A stretch of DNA of 64,000 nt, taken from Piezodorus guildinii. Lineage: Eukaryota; Arthropoda; Insecta; Hemiptera; Pentatomidae. The stretch spans positions 172,050,900 through 172,114,899 of the forward strand of contig CM041292.1 of NCBI GenBank assembly GCA_023052935.1, written 5' to 3'. The position numbers and the translations under genes are program-made. Positions 32,996 to 45,399 of this stretch are shown here, in pieces. Within the stretch, counting starts at the first letter, position 1. Each line of letters opens with the position of its first letter. Below the pieces are notes generated by a model, which was not told the DNA's origin, searched no databases, and saw only the letters and a program-made list of their open reading frames with translations.

Positions 32996-34067
32996 TAATA
33001 TCATTATTACTTTCACTAACTATATATAAGGGGTACTCACTACGTTTGCTATAGCATACTATTTGTGCTATTGTGCTAAACCCATCAATTTTATACAGGA
33101 AATAACTGTAGAAACTCGACGGGTTTAGCAAAATAGCACAAAAAGCATGCTATAGCAAACGTCGTGAGTACCCCTATTGTAAGGGGAAGTATTGCGATCG
33201 TTAAAATTTTCGAATTCCAGTTTTCAACGGAAATAAACGTTTTAGGGTCCCCTGAGTCCAAATAACCAAGTCCCGCAAAAAGGTCTGTGTTTGTGTGTGT
33301 GTGTGTGTGGTAACTCCCGGGCGGAAACGGTAAGTCCTATGAAACTGAAATTTCATATTTAAGACAACTATACGCCCGAGACGTGACAAAACTTTTTTCA
33401 TCAAAATTCTGGTAAGCTCAGAAGAGGCAATTTATACCATGCATTTTGCACCTTTTTTCGATTTTCTTGAAAACGGTTCCGACGATTTTGATTAAACTCG
33501 CTATATCGATGTAAAATTTAATGAACTTTAATATCATGTAGGTTTTATTTGGATAAAAATGGTCTCACAGGGCTTAAATGCCGATATTTTAAATTGTCTT
33601 CCCCTAAAGTACCTTTAATTTTGTAGATTCAATAATAATAACTAGATTATCTTGTTAACGCTGATGAAAAACAGGTAAATATATAAATTGAATAAATTCG
33701 ATACCCAACTAAAGGAGAAAACAGAAAACAATATTTTTTTAATGCAATTTTTCGTTTTTGAACATAAGAGCAGTAATATACATGTATGATATACCGTTGG
33801 AAAGCTAAAGATTTTTGAAAAAATATCATTCATACACAAGCTTTTAAAAGTTAATGGAGAGTGATGAAAAGAAGATAAAACTAACTGATTATTTAAGATA
33901 ATAATATAATAGATTTTTTAATAAAACACATGTTTCTACATAAATTCAATTTGATTCAATTCCTTAATAATTTCACGTATTTTTATCTCTAACTGTATTT
34001 GAAAATTCATTTCATTGATTTTTAAAATGGAGGTAAGTGAAAGTCGTGTGTTGCCCGCACCAGATTT
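32996..34067 (+). mobile_element. Family T element interrupted by a MITE
   Basis: Nearly full-length T, over 90 percent like 13615-14511 by eye, ending GGTAAGTGAAAGTCGTGTGT and GCACCAGA. The MITE at 33029-33175 splits its first 40 bp. Confidence 0.82.
33029..33175. mobile_element. Palindromic MITE
   Basis: 147 bp. Arms 33029-33083 and 33121-33175 are inverted repeats beginning AGGGGTACTCAC, with one or two base differences such as CTACG/CGTCG. The centre is 37 nt. It is inserted in the T terminus. No clear target duplication, so the superfamily is open. Confidence 0.8.
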
Positions 34068-36654
34068 TTTTTTTATAAATGCCTACGAAAATTTTTTTTA
34101 AATATTTCTAGATGCATGTTTGATGCGATAGCGATAGAACCATGCTCCGGGACATCATATAGGACTATCATCTGGACTATCATCATATCATATAAATATC
34201 ACCTATGAAAATCAGCACCGTGATAAAAATAAATAGATAATTGGCAACATACGCCCTATATCTAATAGTAACTATATTCTTGAGGGACTTTACATAATAA
34301 ATGAACACGTTTGGTTTAATTAAAGTTGTTGAGCAAATGAAATCTTCTCCATCTTCTACTCCAAGTAAAAACGACAACTTTTACGATAAAGAAATATGCT
34401 GGTTACAAAATTGAAAGTATCGCAGTGGGAATAATATAGAGAATAAAGTTGAGAAACTCATAAGATATAACACTGGCACCAAATAAAGACACTCATCAAT
34501 TTTCGAAACTCTTAAAAGTGAAAAGGTCTAAAAATACGAATTACAAAATAAAATTTGGCGAAGTTTTGATTGAAAGATTTCCACTTTGATTATATCATTC
34601 TACCGAGAAAACAATAGTAAATAACATTTATGTAAGTGTTACAAGCTGGAAATGACCAAACATAGTGGGTTACATACATGAGACATCCGCGAAGCATCCA
34701 TCACTTAGGATATAGTGCAAAAATCTATTAGTTTCGGAGAAAAAGGAAAATTCAAATAAAAATAGAAAATTAATCAGTAATGCTTCCATTGAACCTTTCT
34801 ATTGAGAAAGCTAACGGAACCAGGCTCGACAAAATCGGAGTTCTCGCCCACAGTTGAAGGGAATGTGTCCTGTGTGGGATGTAACAAGGTAAAACAATAC
34901 ACAAAGAAAGCACGGGGAAAATACTTCTTTTGAGTTTGCTTGTGGGTGTGCGTAAATATATAAAAATATATATATTGTATGTCGTCTTAAGCTACTGCAA
35001 ACTGACGAAATGGGCATGTCCGACATTAAGCACGATTAGAAAAACTTCATCAACATGGAATATTCGAAGTATGCACAGTGGGCAAAATCGCCAATTTAGG
35101 TGGACAAAAGCCGGGTCAAACGTTTGGAATTTTCTAGTGCTTCACCTTTTTATTATTAGTTGGCAAGATTCTTAATACTAATATTTCCCGCTATACTGTG
35201 TTTACAAATAAATAGTAAATAAGTGAATCATTCCTGTTCGCACAAGTGTCTAATAACTGGCAGTGGGATTATCTTTATTCGATGGCCATTTATTGTGTTC
35301 AAGCTTTTTTAAGCGCAAAGACATTTGCTTTTATTTAACAATGGACATTGCTGAGACAGGTAAGACATTATATTTTCAAACTCGTTATTGAATATACATT
35401 GCAATCTACCTGTAGAGTTAATTTAGCAATTTGCAAATGTAAGCTCCCATTCAATAACGAAAAACTATATAACCCCCAAGTTACCCCAAAGATTTTTTTC
35501 ATCAATCCATCTAGTCTTTAAATATTACTAGGAATTTTTCCGTTTTGGATGATACATAATTATTTTCAGACACAACACTCCGAATCAAAATTTTACAATC
35601 TATAATTTGAAGAGTTTAATAAATGGTATAAAATACATCTATTAGCAGGTTTCAGCAACTCCGAGCCATAATTAGATTTTCTGTATTATTTTTCCCGTAT
35701 TTTGGGACTTCAAACGTAAAATGTACGGTTACATTTTATAATATAAAAACATATCAATTCATTCCAGATAGCCAAAGATATTTTAACGTCAAAAAGACAT
35801 GAAAGTGTTATCCTGCCAATAGGTAAAGTCATTACGCCATTGCTATGTGTTATGAACCCACTCCACATTAATTCATTATATTATGAATACAGTAGTTTCT
35901 AGTTCCAATAAATAATTAAAGAAGCGGGGATATGTTTGTATGTCTTGTGAGTTTTGTATATAAAATTCCAAATGTATTGATTAATTGATGTTTCTGAAAT
36001 ACACGCTATATGAAGTATGACAATTTGACAAAAAACGTTTATTATAGCTGAAATGAATAATAGAATATACTATTGCGAAAGTTTACAGTCTGGCCTAAAA
36101 ATAAATTTAAACTAATTAAAAAAACATAAACACGTTTAAAAACTAAATTTGATTTATAGCCATAAATATTCCAAAAATGTATACGTATGTATTATCTCAC
36201 GTATATTTTCAATAAATAATAATTTACTTACAGATAATTAAATCCTTTACGTCAGTAGAAATTAGTACTTACCTGAAACAGAAAAAATAAAAGTTAACTT
36301 AAAAGGAATTTATAAGTTATTATATTTCATATAAATGTAAACATAAAATGTATATTCCAAAAACAAGTTCGAGTAGTGGTAAAAAAATAAAATGAATAAT
36401 AGTGACAAAATCTTAACTATTGATGAACATAAGTAAGTCTTTATCAAAACAAATCAGGGTAAAGCAGTAAAAAAAATATGTAGTTGACCAGTTTTTACCT
36501 AGAGGAGCTTTCATAAGAAAGACCTGCAATGTGGGTCGAAAAGTGAGTAAAATAAATTTCACAGTTGTATCATAATAATGTATGTTGCGTGACAAAATAT
36601 AATCTAAACATTGCTTATGTCTTTATGTAAGCATGCACATGTTAAATATATTTT
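34068..36654. other. Unassigned AT-rich stretch
   Basis: 2.6 kb without a repeat match or domain. ORFs at 34811-35026 (-) and 34930-35175 (+) overlap and show no family features. Confidence 0.35.
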
Positions 36655-37300
36655 ATTGATATTGACAACTGGTTATATTACAGAAGGATTAATTAAAATA
36701 ATGGGCGTGAAAAAGACATGTAAAGAGACTGGCGGTAGCATTTCAATGTTAATTTAAGTAAGTAGGTCCCGAGGCCATCTTCTTCTCATTCGCCTCCGAG
36801 GGTTGTCAAGAATATGTGGGAATGATAGGTCGCGGTCAAGAGGATTTGTGTGGGTTGGGAGTGTGGAATTAAAAGAGGTATTCCCATTTCGGTATAGGTC
36901 TGCAATAAATGGAATATGAAGGTCACTATGGATGATTTTATTTGTGAGGATATAATGAGCATTCTAGATTTTGCGAAAGATTTATCATTGCAAGCATTGA
37001 ATACGGTAGGAATTAACATAGATGGTTTAATAGTGCCCATTATGACCAGATAGGACCCTAGGGTCGCCCCCCGGCCAAATTAACAAAATAAATAATATTC
37101 TGCCATAGCCGGTATTCGAACCCAGGACTCGGAGTAGCCTAATGCTCTATCCACTAAACTACGCCGCTCCCATAGGTTTAGTAATGGTAACATAAATATA
37201 CTTTTTGAAATAGAGTGGGATTTTTGAAAGGTGGTCAAGTAAATAATACAATAATAATCAGAACCTCGGAGCCGTTTCTTGCCGTTCCAGTGTCGAATGA
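36655..37300 (-). mobile_element. Jockey-like LINE fragment J6, split by SINE-C
   Basis: 3' UTR and ORF2 C-terminus at 36655-37054 (GGTCCCGAGGCCATCTTCTT on the plus strand). The same reading resumes at 37176-37300, where the reverse of TACTAGACAAACG and of ACGACAAGAAACTGC can be aligned. Decayed with several indels. Confidence 0.75.
37054..37175 (-). mobile_element. SINE-C head inserted in J6
   Basis: Reversed SINE-C head: GACCCTAGGGTCGCCCCCCG, the B box GGTATTCGAACCCAGGACTC and CTCTATCCACTAAACTACGC. Only about 120 bp of the 5' part is present. ATAGG borders both sides. Confidence 0.85.
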
Positions 37301-39180
37301 GGAAGCATGTATTAAAACATTTCTTTGCAACATTACTCTCTTGGTTATTATGCCAATCGACTTTACAATGTTTACGGGTCGGAATAAACTAATGCTGAGT
37401 AAGTCGTTTGTTTCAACAATCCTCTTTGACAAATGTATTAGTCTTCTGTATTTTTAAAAAAAAGGTGCCATTTCAATAACTTTTTTGGTCATCACCAAAT
37501 TTAAATATAGACATTTGAACCCAGTCAGGCTATTTTAATAAGAATGAAACGTAAATGGTGTTAAAGCCCATTAATGTTTACATTGATACAAGTTTAATCA
37601 AAATCTTTAGAGCCGTTTTTGAGTAAATCGTAAAAATGTGCAAAATACATGGTATGAAGTGGCTCTTCTCGTTAGCTGATGTTGATGAAAATGTTGCTGT
37701 AATATCTTCGAGCGTATAGTTGTTTTAAATATGAAATTCTAATACAAGTAGTGCAATGATAAGGCTATATAAGGAAAAATAATTAAGCTTGAAAATCATT
37801 TCTAATCTCCCTTGTCAGAGCGCGCCAGATTTCAGTTAATGTAATTTTCCGTGATTAGCTACTTAGGTAGTGAGTTGTAAGGACCAAAATTATATAAAAT
37901 ACTCTTATCATCATTCTAGTTTTTGTTTCATTCTTAAGTATACGGAATTACCGGAATTAATATTTTTTAAATAAAACATTATTTTAACAGTTCAGAGAAT
38001 TTTATAACTCCGGAACCAGCTTTAGTCTCAAGGACCAAATTTATATCAATTATATTATTACAATTTATAACACATTGTATTAATAGGCAATCTGTATTAG
38101 TTTCATTATTTTCCACTTAGTCCCATTTAAGATATTTCCGTGTAAACATCGCGAAAAATGAGTTTTTGCTATTTTTGAATATTCATATACAAAAAAGGAC
38201 TATATTCTCAAGATCGCAATTTTAACAGCAAGTAGGACTTCATAGTCATCTGAGCTATAAAGGGAAAAATAATCAAAGGCGAGTCTCTGTTCCTTTATAT
38301 TCTTTTATCTCGCTAAAAGTCACGTTTTTTATTCATTTTCGAGAAATTGTTTAACAACTTTCTTTACTATTTAGGTAATGAATCATGAGGACAAAAAGTA
38401 CAAAGTACATCCTCATCTTAATGGTATTTATTTTTTTTTTTTTTCATGCGGTATCTAAAAAGAATAATAACTGATCAAAAAATTACGATTATCAAAAATG
38501 TCGAGCGGCAAGGTCTGGACGATTTCGAATGTATTGACTCTACATCTTTCATAAGTATATAGGATTCATATAGGTAAAAGAAAGTAAAAATATAATCTAA
38601 ATGTTGCTTAGACAATTATATAGGCATTTATTAAAATTTTCCTTTGCAACATAGCTCTCTTGATTGTTATGACCAACGACTTTAGAATGTAGAGCTACGA
38701 CAAGAGCTAAGATAGGACAATGGGGCTGTCATTGATCGCGGCGGACGAGCTGACAGACAGGCTGCAGACTGAGGCTGAAATAGCCGCTGGAGCCAGGCTG
38801 CAGATGCTGGGCAGGTGATCGCCCAGCTGCCAACAATACGCAGTTTCCACAAAACTGGCTCATCGCTCGGTCACGGCTAATCCCTACTTGAGCAGATGTC
38901 CGATGCCTCGAATTATCCACCTCCTCAGCTCTTGGTCGTCTACTAGAGGGCGGCATCAAAAACATTTTTCAGTGTTGAAAACCAAATTACACGGTATTGT
39001 CAAGACGTCTGTATAAGTCTACGTCATCATTCTGTTCCTCTCGTCAAAAATTTGAGTCATGACTTTTGCATGCAGAATAGAGATCTTGACAGGAGATTGA
39101 GAACTAAAAGATTTCAAACCAACATCTGACATAATACCTACGGTTTTCATGATGTGTAATCGGGTGACACATTTTTGTTA
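37301..39180. other. Decayed repeats; family T at 37520-37745 (-)
   Basis: The T piece is marked by GAGCCGTTTTTGAGTAAATC and AAATACATGGTATGAAGTGG. 37310-37400 and 38630-38700 share TTTGCAACATAGCTCTCTTG-like sequence, and 37755-37990 resembles 38240-38430 (AAGGGAAAAATAAT). 38715-38965 is a GC-rich block with ORFs on both strands and no recognised domain. Confidence 0.4.
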
Positions 39181-39186
39181 GAAACA

Positions 39187-39400
39187 CAATTAATCCAGAA
39201 AGTAGTAAGTTTGAAAAAAAAATACAATAATGATATTTGCATATAAATACTTACATTCATTCATAAACCTGACACAAGTGTCAAAATCCTGTATAGAATT
39301 TCGAAACAGACCAACATGTGACGGACGTATGTTCTTCATACTCATCATTAACAAAATTAAGATAAATATTCTTAGTAAAGCGTAGAGTTCTGACACTCGC
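39187..39400 (-). repeat. Repeat family V, copy 1
   Basis: Reverse complement of 41270-41460: shares CACAATTAATCCAGAAAGTA, TTACATTCATTCAT and AGACCAACATGTGACG-like words. Confidence 0.55.
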
Positions 39401-39572
39401 CTGATTTTCCGCCTCTCCCACAGAGTACCATAAGAATATAAACATTCATATTGCTAAAGAGAAGAAAAAAATTGACGAGTTCTTAGCGGTAAAGATATCT
39501 ATAATGTATATTAAATTATTATCAAATATTATTAAATTATTTTAAAACCGAAATCCTATTTAATATTTTTCC

Positions 39573-39911
39573 TTATTTGTCACCAATAAAATAATTCATA
39601 AAGACCTAAATATCCCATTAGTCGCAGATCTAGCCCGCACTAGATATTCCTTCTTTTATTCCAAATTACCCGTCCACTCCAACCCACTCGTCCACAAACT
39701 CTCATTACCATATATTCCTGATAATCCCTCGAGGCGACTGAAAAGACGATGGCCTCGCGAACTACTACTTTAAATAAACACTGAAGTGCTACCACTGGGT
39801 AGTTTCTGCACATGCCTGTATCACGCCCACTTGATCTATTAACACATTTACTTAATGTATTTTATTGTATAATACAGTTGTAATTCCTTTTAAATAAAAA
39901 AAAAAAAAAAA
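39573..39911 (+). mobile_element. Jockey-like LINE, extreme 5' truncation, J7
   Basis: Encodes LICHQ-type ORF2 end in frame pieces (DLNIPLVADLAR, later RRLKRRWPRELLL), 3' UTR and a poly-A of about 19. Flanks AATATTTTTCC (39562-39572) and AATATTTTTTCC (39912-39923) are a target duplication with one T difference. Confidence 0.9.
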
Positions 39912-39923
39912 AATATTTTTTCC

Positions 39924-41269
39924 AAAAATTATTAAATGATAAAGATACTGAATTCGGGGTTTTGAAAGAAGCAATGCTATTGTTTTTTCTAGTGGGTTAT
40001 CGGTGCCAAGATGTTCCAACGGTATTTTATTTTTGTTGTCGATTTGTAGCTATTTTATTAATTGAAGTGAATCTTACTGATTGTATTCATAAACTATTCA
40101 TTTTAGTGGTCATGTCTAAATTTAGATCTCACTGGTTCAAAAAGAAAAAATGATTTATGCAAGGTACTGTCGGCATCGAGAAGCGAATTCGTAATAATTT
40201 TATTAGATGTTTTTAGTTATTATTTTACACTATTACTATTGAGGTTACTGAACCTCCCCGCTAAATTATATTTTTATATTACTCTAAGTTTTGCTTAGAG
40301 AGACATGTAACAGGTCTATAACATGTAGAAAACCACTAAATCACAGGCTCAAAAGCAGGGAATGCAGTACCCCTAATAAAAGTATAGAATGCAAACCAGC
40401 AAAGCATCATATATGCCGAACTAAGGAACTATTGTACTTATGCTGTTGGCAAAGAGGAACGTCGAAACAGACACACTCTTAACACTCTATTCGTTAGTTT
40501 ATAAGACTTTGAAACAATGAACTATGGAATTTTTATACTACTCGTATGTTAGATGTAGGTGTGAAATAATTTAAAATTAATATTTTTTAAATCCCTCACA
40601 AGATCTTTTTGTTCTCTGCAATGTTTCTATTGCGTGTTATACAAGTAACTCCATGAAAAACACCAACAATATGAATGCGTGGGATGACCGAATGGGTTGG
40701 GCCAGCAACCTGGGATAAAATAATTACGCGAACGCGTCTAGGTGCCGACGGTTTTTAACTCTTGCATAAATATTTCACCATCAACCTCTGGCCCGAAAAG
40801 ACCCCGTGTAGTCTAAAAAAAAAAGATTGCTATCTTTTGGAGCCTTCTCTCTGAATCTCCGATAAATTTAGCCATGATTAGTAAAATGAATAGTTTATAA
40901 ATACAATTACAGTTATATTTACTTAAATTGATTAAATAGGTACATACCGACAACAAATAGGTTTCGTAAACAAAGTTGGTAAAACAAAATATCTTATTAT
41001 TGAATCATTTTTTTGGAAAAATATTAATTAGGATATCGGTTTTATAATATTTATTTTATTATATTTGAAGTCCATACAAGGTCACAATGCTCTGTACACT
41101 GTCTGTCTAAACACTATTTGTTGTTTTGTATTATAAATGACTTAAAGTTTTAATAAAACATTAGAGCTCTTAATTTTTCTTCATCTATTTGGCAATCTGT
41201 ATGTTTATAATAATATGGTACTTTGTGAGAGAGAATCTGCTCCGAACGTCAGAACTCAACACTATGCCG
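39924..41269. other. Mostly unassigned; family W copy at 40676-40830
   Basis: The W copy shares ATAAAATAATTACGC and a GGCCCGAAAAGACCCCGTGT block with 19995-20250. The remaining sequence, including the ORFs at 39962 and 40291, is not recognised. Confidence 0.35.
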
Positions 41270-41460
41270 CTGATTTAATCCGGTATGTTTAGGAATAAGA
41301 ATAACATACGTCACATCTTGGTTTCCCAAGTCCGTAAAGGCGTTTGATACCTGTGTCAGGTCCATGAATGTATGAATGTTTTTATATCCAAATGTAACTA
41401 TCGATTTTTGCTGAACTTAATACTTTCTGGATTAATTGTGATAATTAAAAAAAATGTGTT
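41270..41460 (+). repeat. Repeat family V, copy 2
   Basis: Shares GTCAGAACTC, ACATACGTCACATC, TGTGTCAGGTCCATGAATG and TTTCTGGATTAATTGTG with the reversed copy at 39187-39400. Confidence 0.55.
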
Positions 41461-41842
41461 ATATAATTACACATCATGAAAACAGCAGGCATTCACTACA
41501 CACACTACTAATAAAATATGAGACGCACTTCTCCCGATTTCCCCAGGGTAGATCTTGCAAGGGTCCGGAGGGGAGAAGACAGATCTCTCATTACCCCAAG
41601 ATCAAGTTCCAGAAGAGCGAGCCCGAGCAATTAACGGAAGGATACCCGCTCTGGTAGAGCAGGTGCTCCCAACAGGTCACACTTCCTAGTTCTTTCAACT
41701 CTTACTGGACCATTTAGTGTTCGCATCAGTGGGCGCATCAACCTCGGGTAGTTGCTATGCAATGCCTTGTGTGGGTTAACAACATCCACTCAGGTCTTCT
41801 TCACAAAACAAAGACTGTGGTTGTAAATAACAAGGCGTTTCA

Positions 41843-42130
41843 GGGATCACTTGTAGCTGGGTGGCTAGCGTAACAGCCTCCCATGCTAAAGGTCACGGGT
41901 TCAAACCCGCAGGTGGTCCTAGGATTTTTTAATGGGAGTAAAAAATCCTTAGTTACGCCGTCCTTCGGAGGGGACGTTAAAAGGTGGTTCCGAGCTGTGC
42001 GATGTCAGGTACTCGTTAAAGATCCTTACCCTAATAAAACCTGGATAGGCAAAATTTAGGACTCCCACTGTAGCATCGTCCGATTAGCCATAGTAGCATA
42101 AAGTGACGTTAAATAAATAAACAAACAAAC
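41843..42130 (+). mobile_element. SINE-A reference copy, full-length
   Basis: Perfect 14-bp target duplications AACAAGGCGTTTCA (41829-41842 and 42128-42141). Head GGGATCACTTGTAGCTGGGT, A-box-like TGGCTAGCGTAACAG, B box GGGTTCAAACCC, body CCGTCCTTCGGAGGGGACG, tail ACGTTAAATAAATAAACAAA. Mobilised by a LINE, judging by the duplication. Confidence 0.95.
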
Positions 42131-42141
42131 AAGGCGTTTCA

Positions 42142-42600
42142 ATAAAGGAATCGAAAATTGTTTTAAAGTTATCTTTGACCTGTTTTGGTCAGTTTACAAA
42201 TCTAACAGTCGGGCATAAGTGTACGTACAAAGAGATCCATAGAAGTATAGGCATCTCAAAATAAGGCATTAATAAGATTGAAAAAAAAAAGTTGGCCCCT
42301 TAACGAACATCTGAATATATTTATTTTTAGCTCTAAGGTCCTGCAAGTAACTGGGCCTCTCTTACAACACTTCTCCGTTCTCTACTATCCCAGAACAGCA
42401 TACGCAATCTTAAACAGAAACTGGTATTGTGATATGTCTGAGTCTGATAAATCAGTAATAACAATAACAAGAATAGGCTTACCGAACCCAAAGGTTTGAT
42501 GTCAATTATGTCAAACACATAGACAGTGTTTCAATTACGTTCCAAGCCCACCATACCGTTCAGGTCCAAGCCCACGAGATCAGACTTAACAAATCTGTCT
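42142..42600. other. Unassigned stretch
   Basis: Overlapping ORFs on both strands (42278-42499, 42333-42518) without recognisable motifs. Confidence 0.3.
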
Positions 42601-42611
42601 TATTATAACAA

Positions 42612-44206
42612 ATTATGATTACGACCCTGATCAAATCCCAGTGAAAATTATAAAACTGTGCCTCCCAGCCATCTTTCCCGCTCTCCTACATATCTATAAC
42701 TTCTCTCTCCAACGCTCCATGTTTCCAATAGCCTGGAAAAAGGTTATAGTTCGTCCTTTGAATAAAGTTCCTAACCCTTCCTCAGCATCGGACTTCAGAC
42801 CTATATCGATCCTATCCAACCTCTCAAAACCGCTTGAAAGAATAGTCCACTCCCAATTCTATAACTTCCTTGAACAAAAATCTCTACTTGTTCCCTTCCA
42901 GTCTGGCTTTAGATCCCAATATTCCACACAATCAGCTCTCCTAAAAATTACCCAAGACCTTCAATCCTCCATAGACAAAAAGAAAATATCAATCCTAGTT
43001 CTCTTTGACTTCTCAAAAGCCTTTGATATGGTAAATCATGAAATCCTTCTTTCCAAACTCCGAAACCTCTCAGTATCTGATAGTGTCTTAAACTGGTACC
43101 TCTCCTTTCTATCTGCCCGAACTCAAACTGTGATAATCCCAAATAAACCTCCTTCCTCACCGATCCTGTTAACACATGGAGTTCCTCATCACTTTCATCT
43201 ATCCTTTTCTCGATCTATGTTAATGACCTACCCAATTGCATACATCACTCTAAATACCACCTATATGGCGATGATCTCCAAATTTACCTTTCCTTCCATC
43301 CCACCGAAATGCCTGAGATGGTCCAAAAATTACAAGAAGACATCGACAGCATCAATTTATGGGCCATCAATAATGGCCTAAAGCTTAATATCGATAAAAC
43401 CAAAGCCATCCTCATTGGTTCCAAACATCTCCTCAACTCCCTCACCTGTCACCCTTTACTCTACCTCAACCATAGACCCATTATCTTCCACACGTCGTTA
43501 GAAACCTAGGTGTATTCCTCGACCAAAACCTTTCCTGGAATAATCACATTTCCCAAATTTCTAGAAAATCCATAGCCATCCTTAAACAGTTCCTCCGATT
43601 ACGCGAACTTATACCCCTTAAAACCCGCCAACTCCTAGTATCCTCTCTTATCTTCCCCCACTTCGATAATGGCTGCCTGGTGTTTGGAGGACTGTCCGAG
43701 ACGCTTGAGATGAGGTGAAGAGACTGATGAACTGTTTCATTAGATTCATCTTCGGAATTCCCAGCGCTCTCATGTCTCCACCTGGTATGCAGAGTTGAAG
43801 TGGCTTTACCCAAAATTCCGACGACAATACTTCTTAGGAACTTACCTTTACCAATCCTTTAGAACCAAAAAACCCATTTATATCTACAATATGTTCACCC
43901 CCCTATCCTCTGTCCACTCTATCAACACAAGATCTCAGCCCTCGAACTTGCTCATTCCATCCCACAGAACTGCTTCCTTTAAGAGATCCTTTGTCATACG
44001 TGCATCTTCATTTTGGAATTCCTTACCCATGTCGATTCGTACATGCCAATCCTTAGCCTCCTTCAAACATAACCTATTTATCCATCTCCTCGAACATCAA
44101 TCTTCCGTGCCTTTATAAACTTAATCGTTTGGCCTCTTTATTTTTATCTTAATTTTCACTATATTTTGTTTTAATATCTGTATTTCTTTGAGGTAATATG
44201 ACCTTG

Positions 44207-44273
<67 letters not shown>

Positions 44274-44512
44274 TTGTGTGTGTGTTTGTGTTTGTGAATG
44301 TGTGTATAAATATGTAGGTATATAAATGAATGTGTGTGTGTATATATGTGTGTATGTCTGTGAGTGTGCATGCATGTATATACCATATGCTATATAATTT
44401 GATACCATGTTGTTAAAATTTATATAGCCAGAATTTAAATATTTTATTGTACATTTATATTATTCTTAGGGGACTAGCTGTCCCAGAATAAAAATTCTTT
44501 TCATTTCATTTC
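42612..44512 (+). mobile_element. CR1/L2-like LINE, broken RT
   Basis: 5'-truncated inside the RT. In order: FRPISILSNLSKPLER, motif A VLFDFSKAFDMVNHEIL (about 43000), motif B degraded (GVPHH then a frameshift), YVNDLPNCIHHSKYHLYGDD with GDD in place of the usual ADD, then a second frameshift and RNLGVFLDQNLSW. The end reads SFVIRASSFWNSLPMSIR, typical of CR1/L2-type LINEs. The 3' end has a hairpin GGGGACTAGCTGTCCC and short TTTCA repeats instead of poly-A. A (TA)n run occupies 44213-44266. A sister copy lies at 56088-57225. Confidence 0.88.
44213..44266. repeat. (TA)n microsatellite
   Basis: About 27 TA units, followed by TG-rich sequence to about 44370, within the LINE 3' UTR. Confidence 0.95.
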
Positions 44513-44800
44513 AAATCCTCCCATATACGCTTCGGTCTACCTCTCGGACTCTTACCGGATCAGCGCAACACAACTTTATCGGAATTAATTCTTCAACTAG
44601 TCCTACAGCCTCATTTGAGTCGCCGCGATATTATCAAATCCATTATACTGACAGGGCACAAGCTCCGCAATGCCGCGTTGAGAGACATTCTAAATTTCTT
44701 AGTGGCCTCCTTCCTCTTCGGACCAAATGTTTTTTGTATAACTTTATTCTCAAAAAGCTTAAGGAGTTGTAGATCATTAAACCTAAGTGACCAAGTTTCA
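44513..44800 (-). pseudogene. RTE/craniate-type LINE RT C-terminus remnant
   Basis: Minus strand: FENKVIQKTFGPKR then FRMSLNAALR, IISRRLK and, after stops, SGKSPRGRPKRIWEDLK. This order matches the F.RKVLRKIFGPxR / LKSRRLRWAGHV / RSRGRPxxRW end seen in many insect RTE-like reverse transcriptases. Several stops, dead. The CR1/L2-like LINE tail abuts it. Confidence 0.7.
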
Positions 44801-45399
44801 TATCCCTATATACCTTAAAACGTATTGTAAATTCTGAAAGGTCTAAAATGTTGCATTATTTGTTTTAATATTTTTTTTATTTTATTCTTGTTTATTGTAC
44901 AATAAAGGAGATTAGAAAAAAAATTTCCGTTAAGAACCGATGTGTAGGGAGAATGATTGTTTTATAAATTCGAATCATTACATTTCCTGATAGAAGCCGG
45001 GAGCTAAGTAATTTCACAACTGAATAATGACACTCATTTCCCACGCTTAACCGCGACTTGATTTCCTCCTGGATTTCGTTATTTTTACTTATCTTGGAAC
45101 CTTAAATTTCTCTATGCTAAAGCTCAAATATATACCCTGATATAACAATATCATGAACATAGTCACCGTTTCTACAACTTATCATATATTTCGTAAACTA
45201 GTCATAATATAATAATGTATAAAAATATATATGTGTGTGTCTATATATGAGTATATAAATAAATAAATATATATTAATTAACACACACATTTATATATAA
45301 TGTAATCATATATTTCTAGTCCCCAGTTCGGGTCTAGAATGTTTTAGGGAAGTCTCCACACAAGATAAGAAATAGAGAAATCGATAATAACATTTCTAA
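44801..45399. other. Unassigned AT-rich stretch
   Basis: Nothing recognised. Confidence 0.3.

Noticed and set aside
33201..33404. Minus-strand ORFs reading DLVIWTQGTLKRVF in several places (9515, 13525, 33201, 48053, 52456)
   Set aside because: They recur because family T is repeated; frames and ends differ between copies and none encodes a recognisable protein.
38729..38965. Minus-strand 78-codon ORF as a gene
   Set aside because: Open on both strands in a GC-rich block, no domain, no splice or promoter context.
42948..43175. Minus-strand ORF over the CR1/L2-like LINE, and others at 43544-43813, 28683-29012 and 56827-57033
   Set aside because: Shadows of reverse transcriptase coding sequence on the opposite strand.
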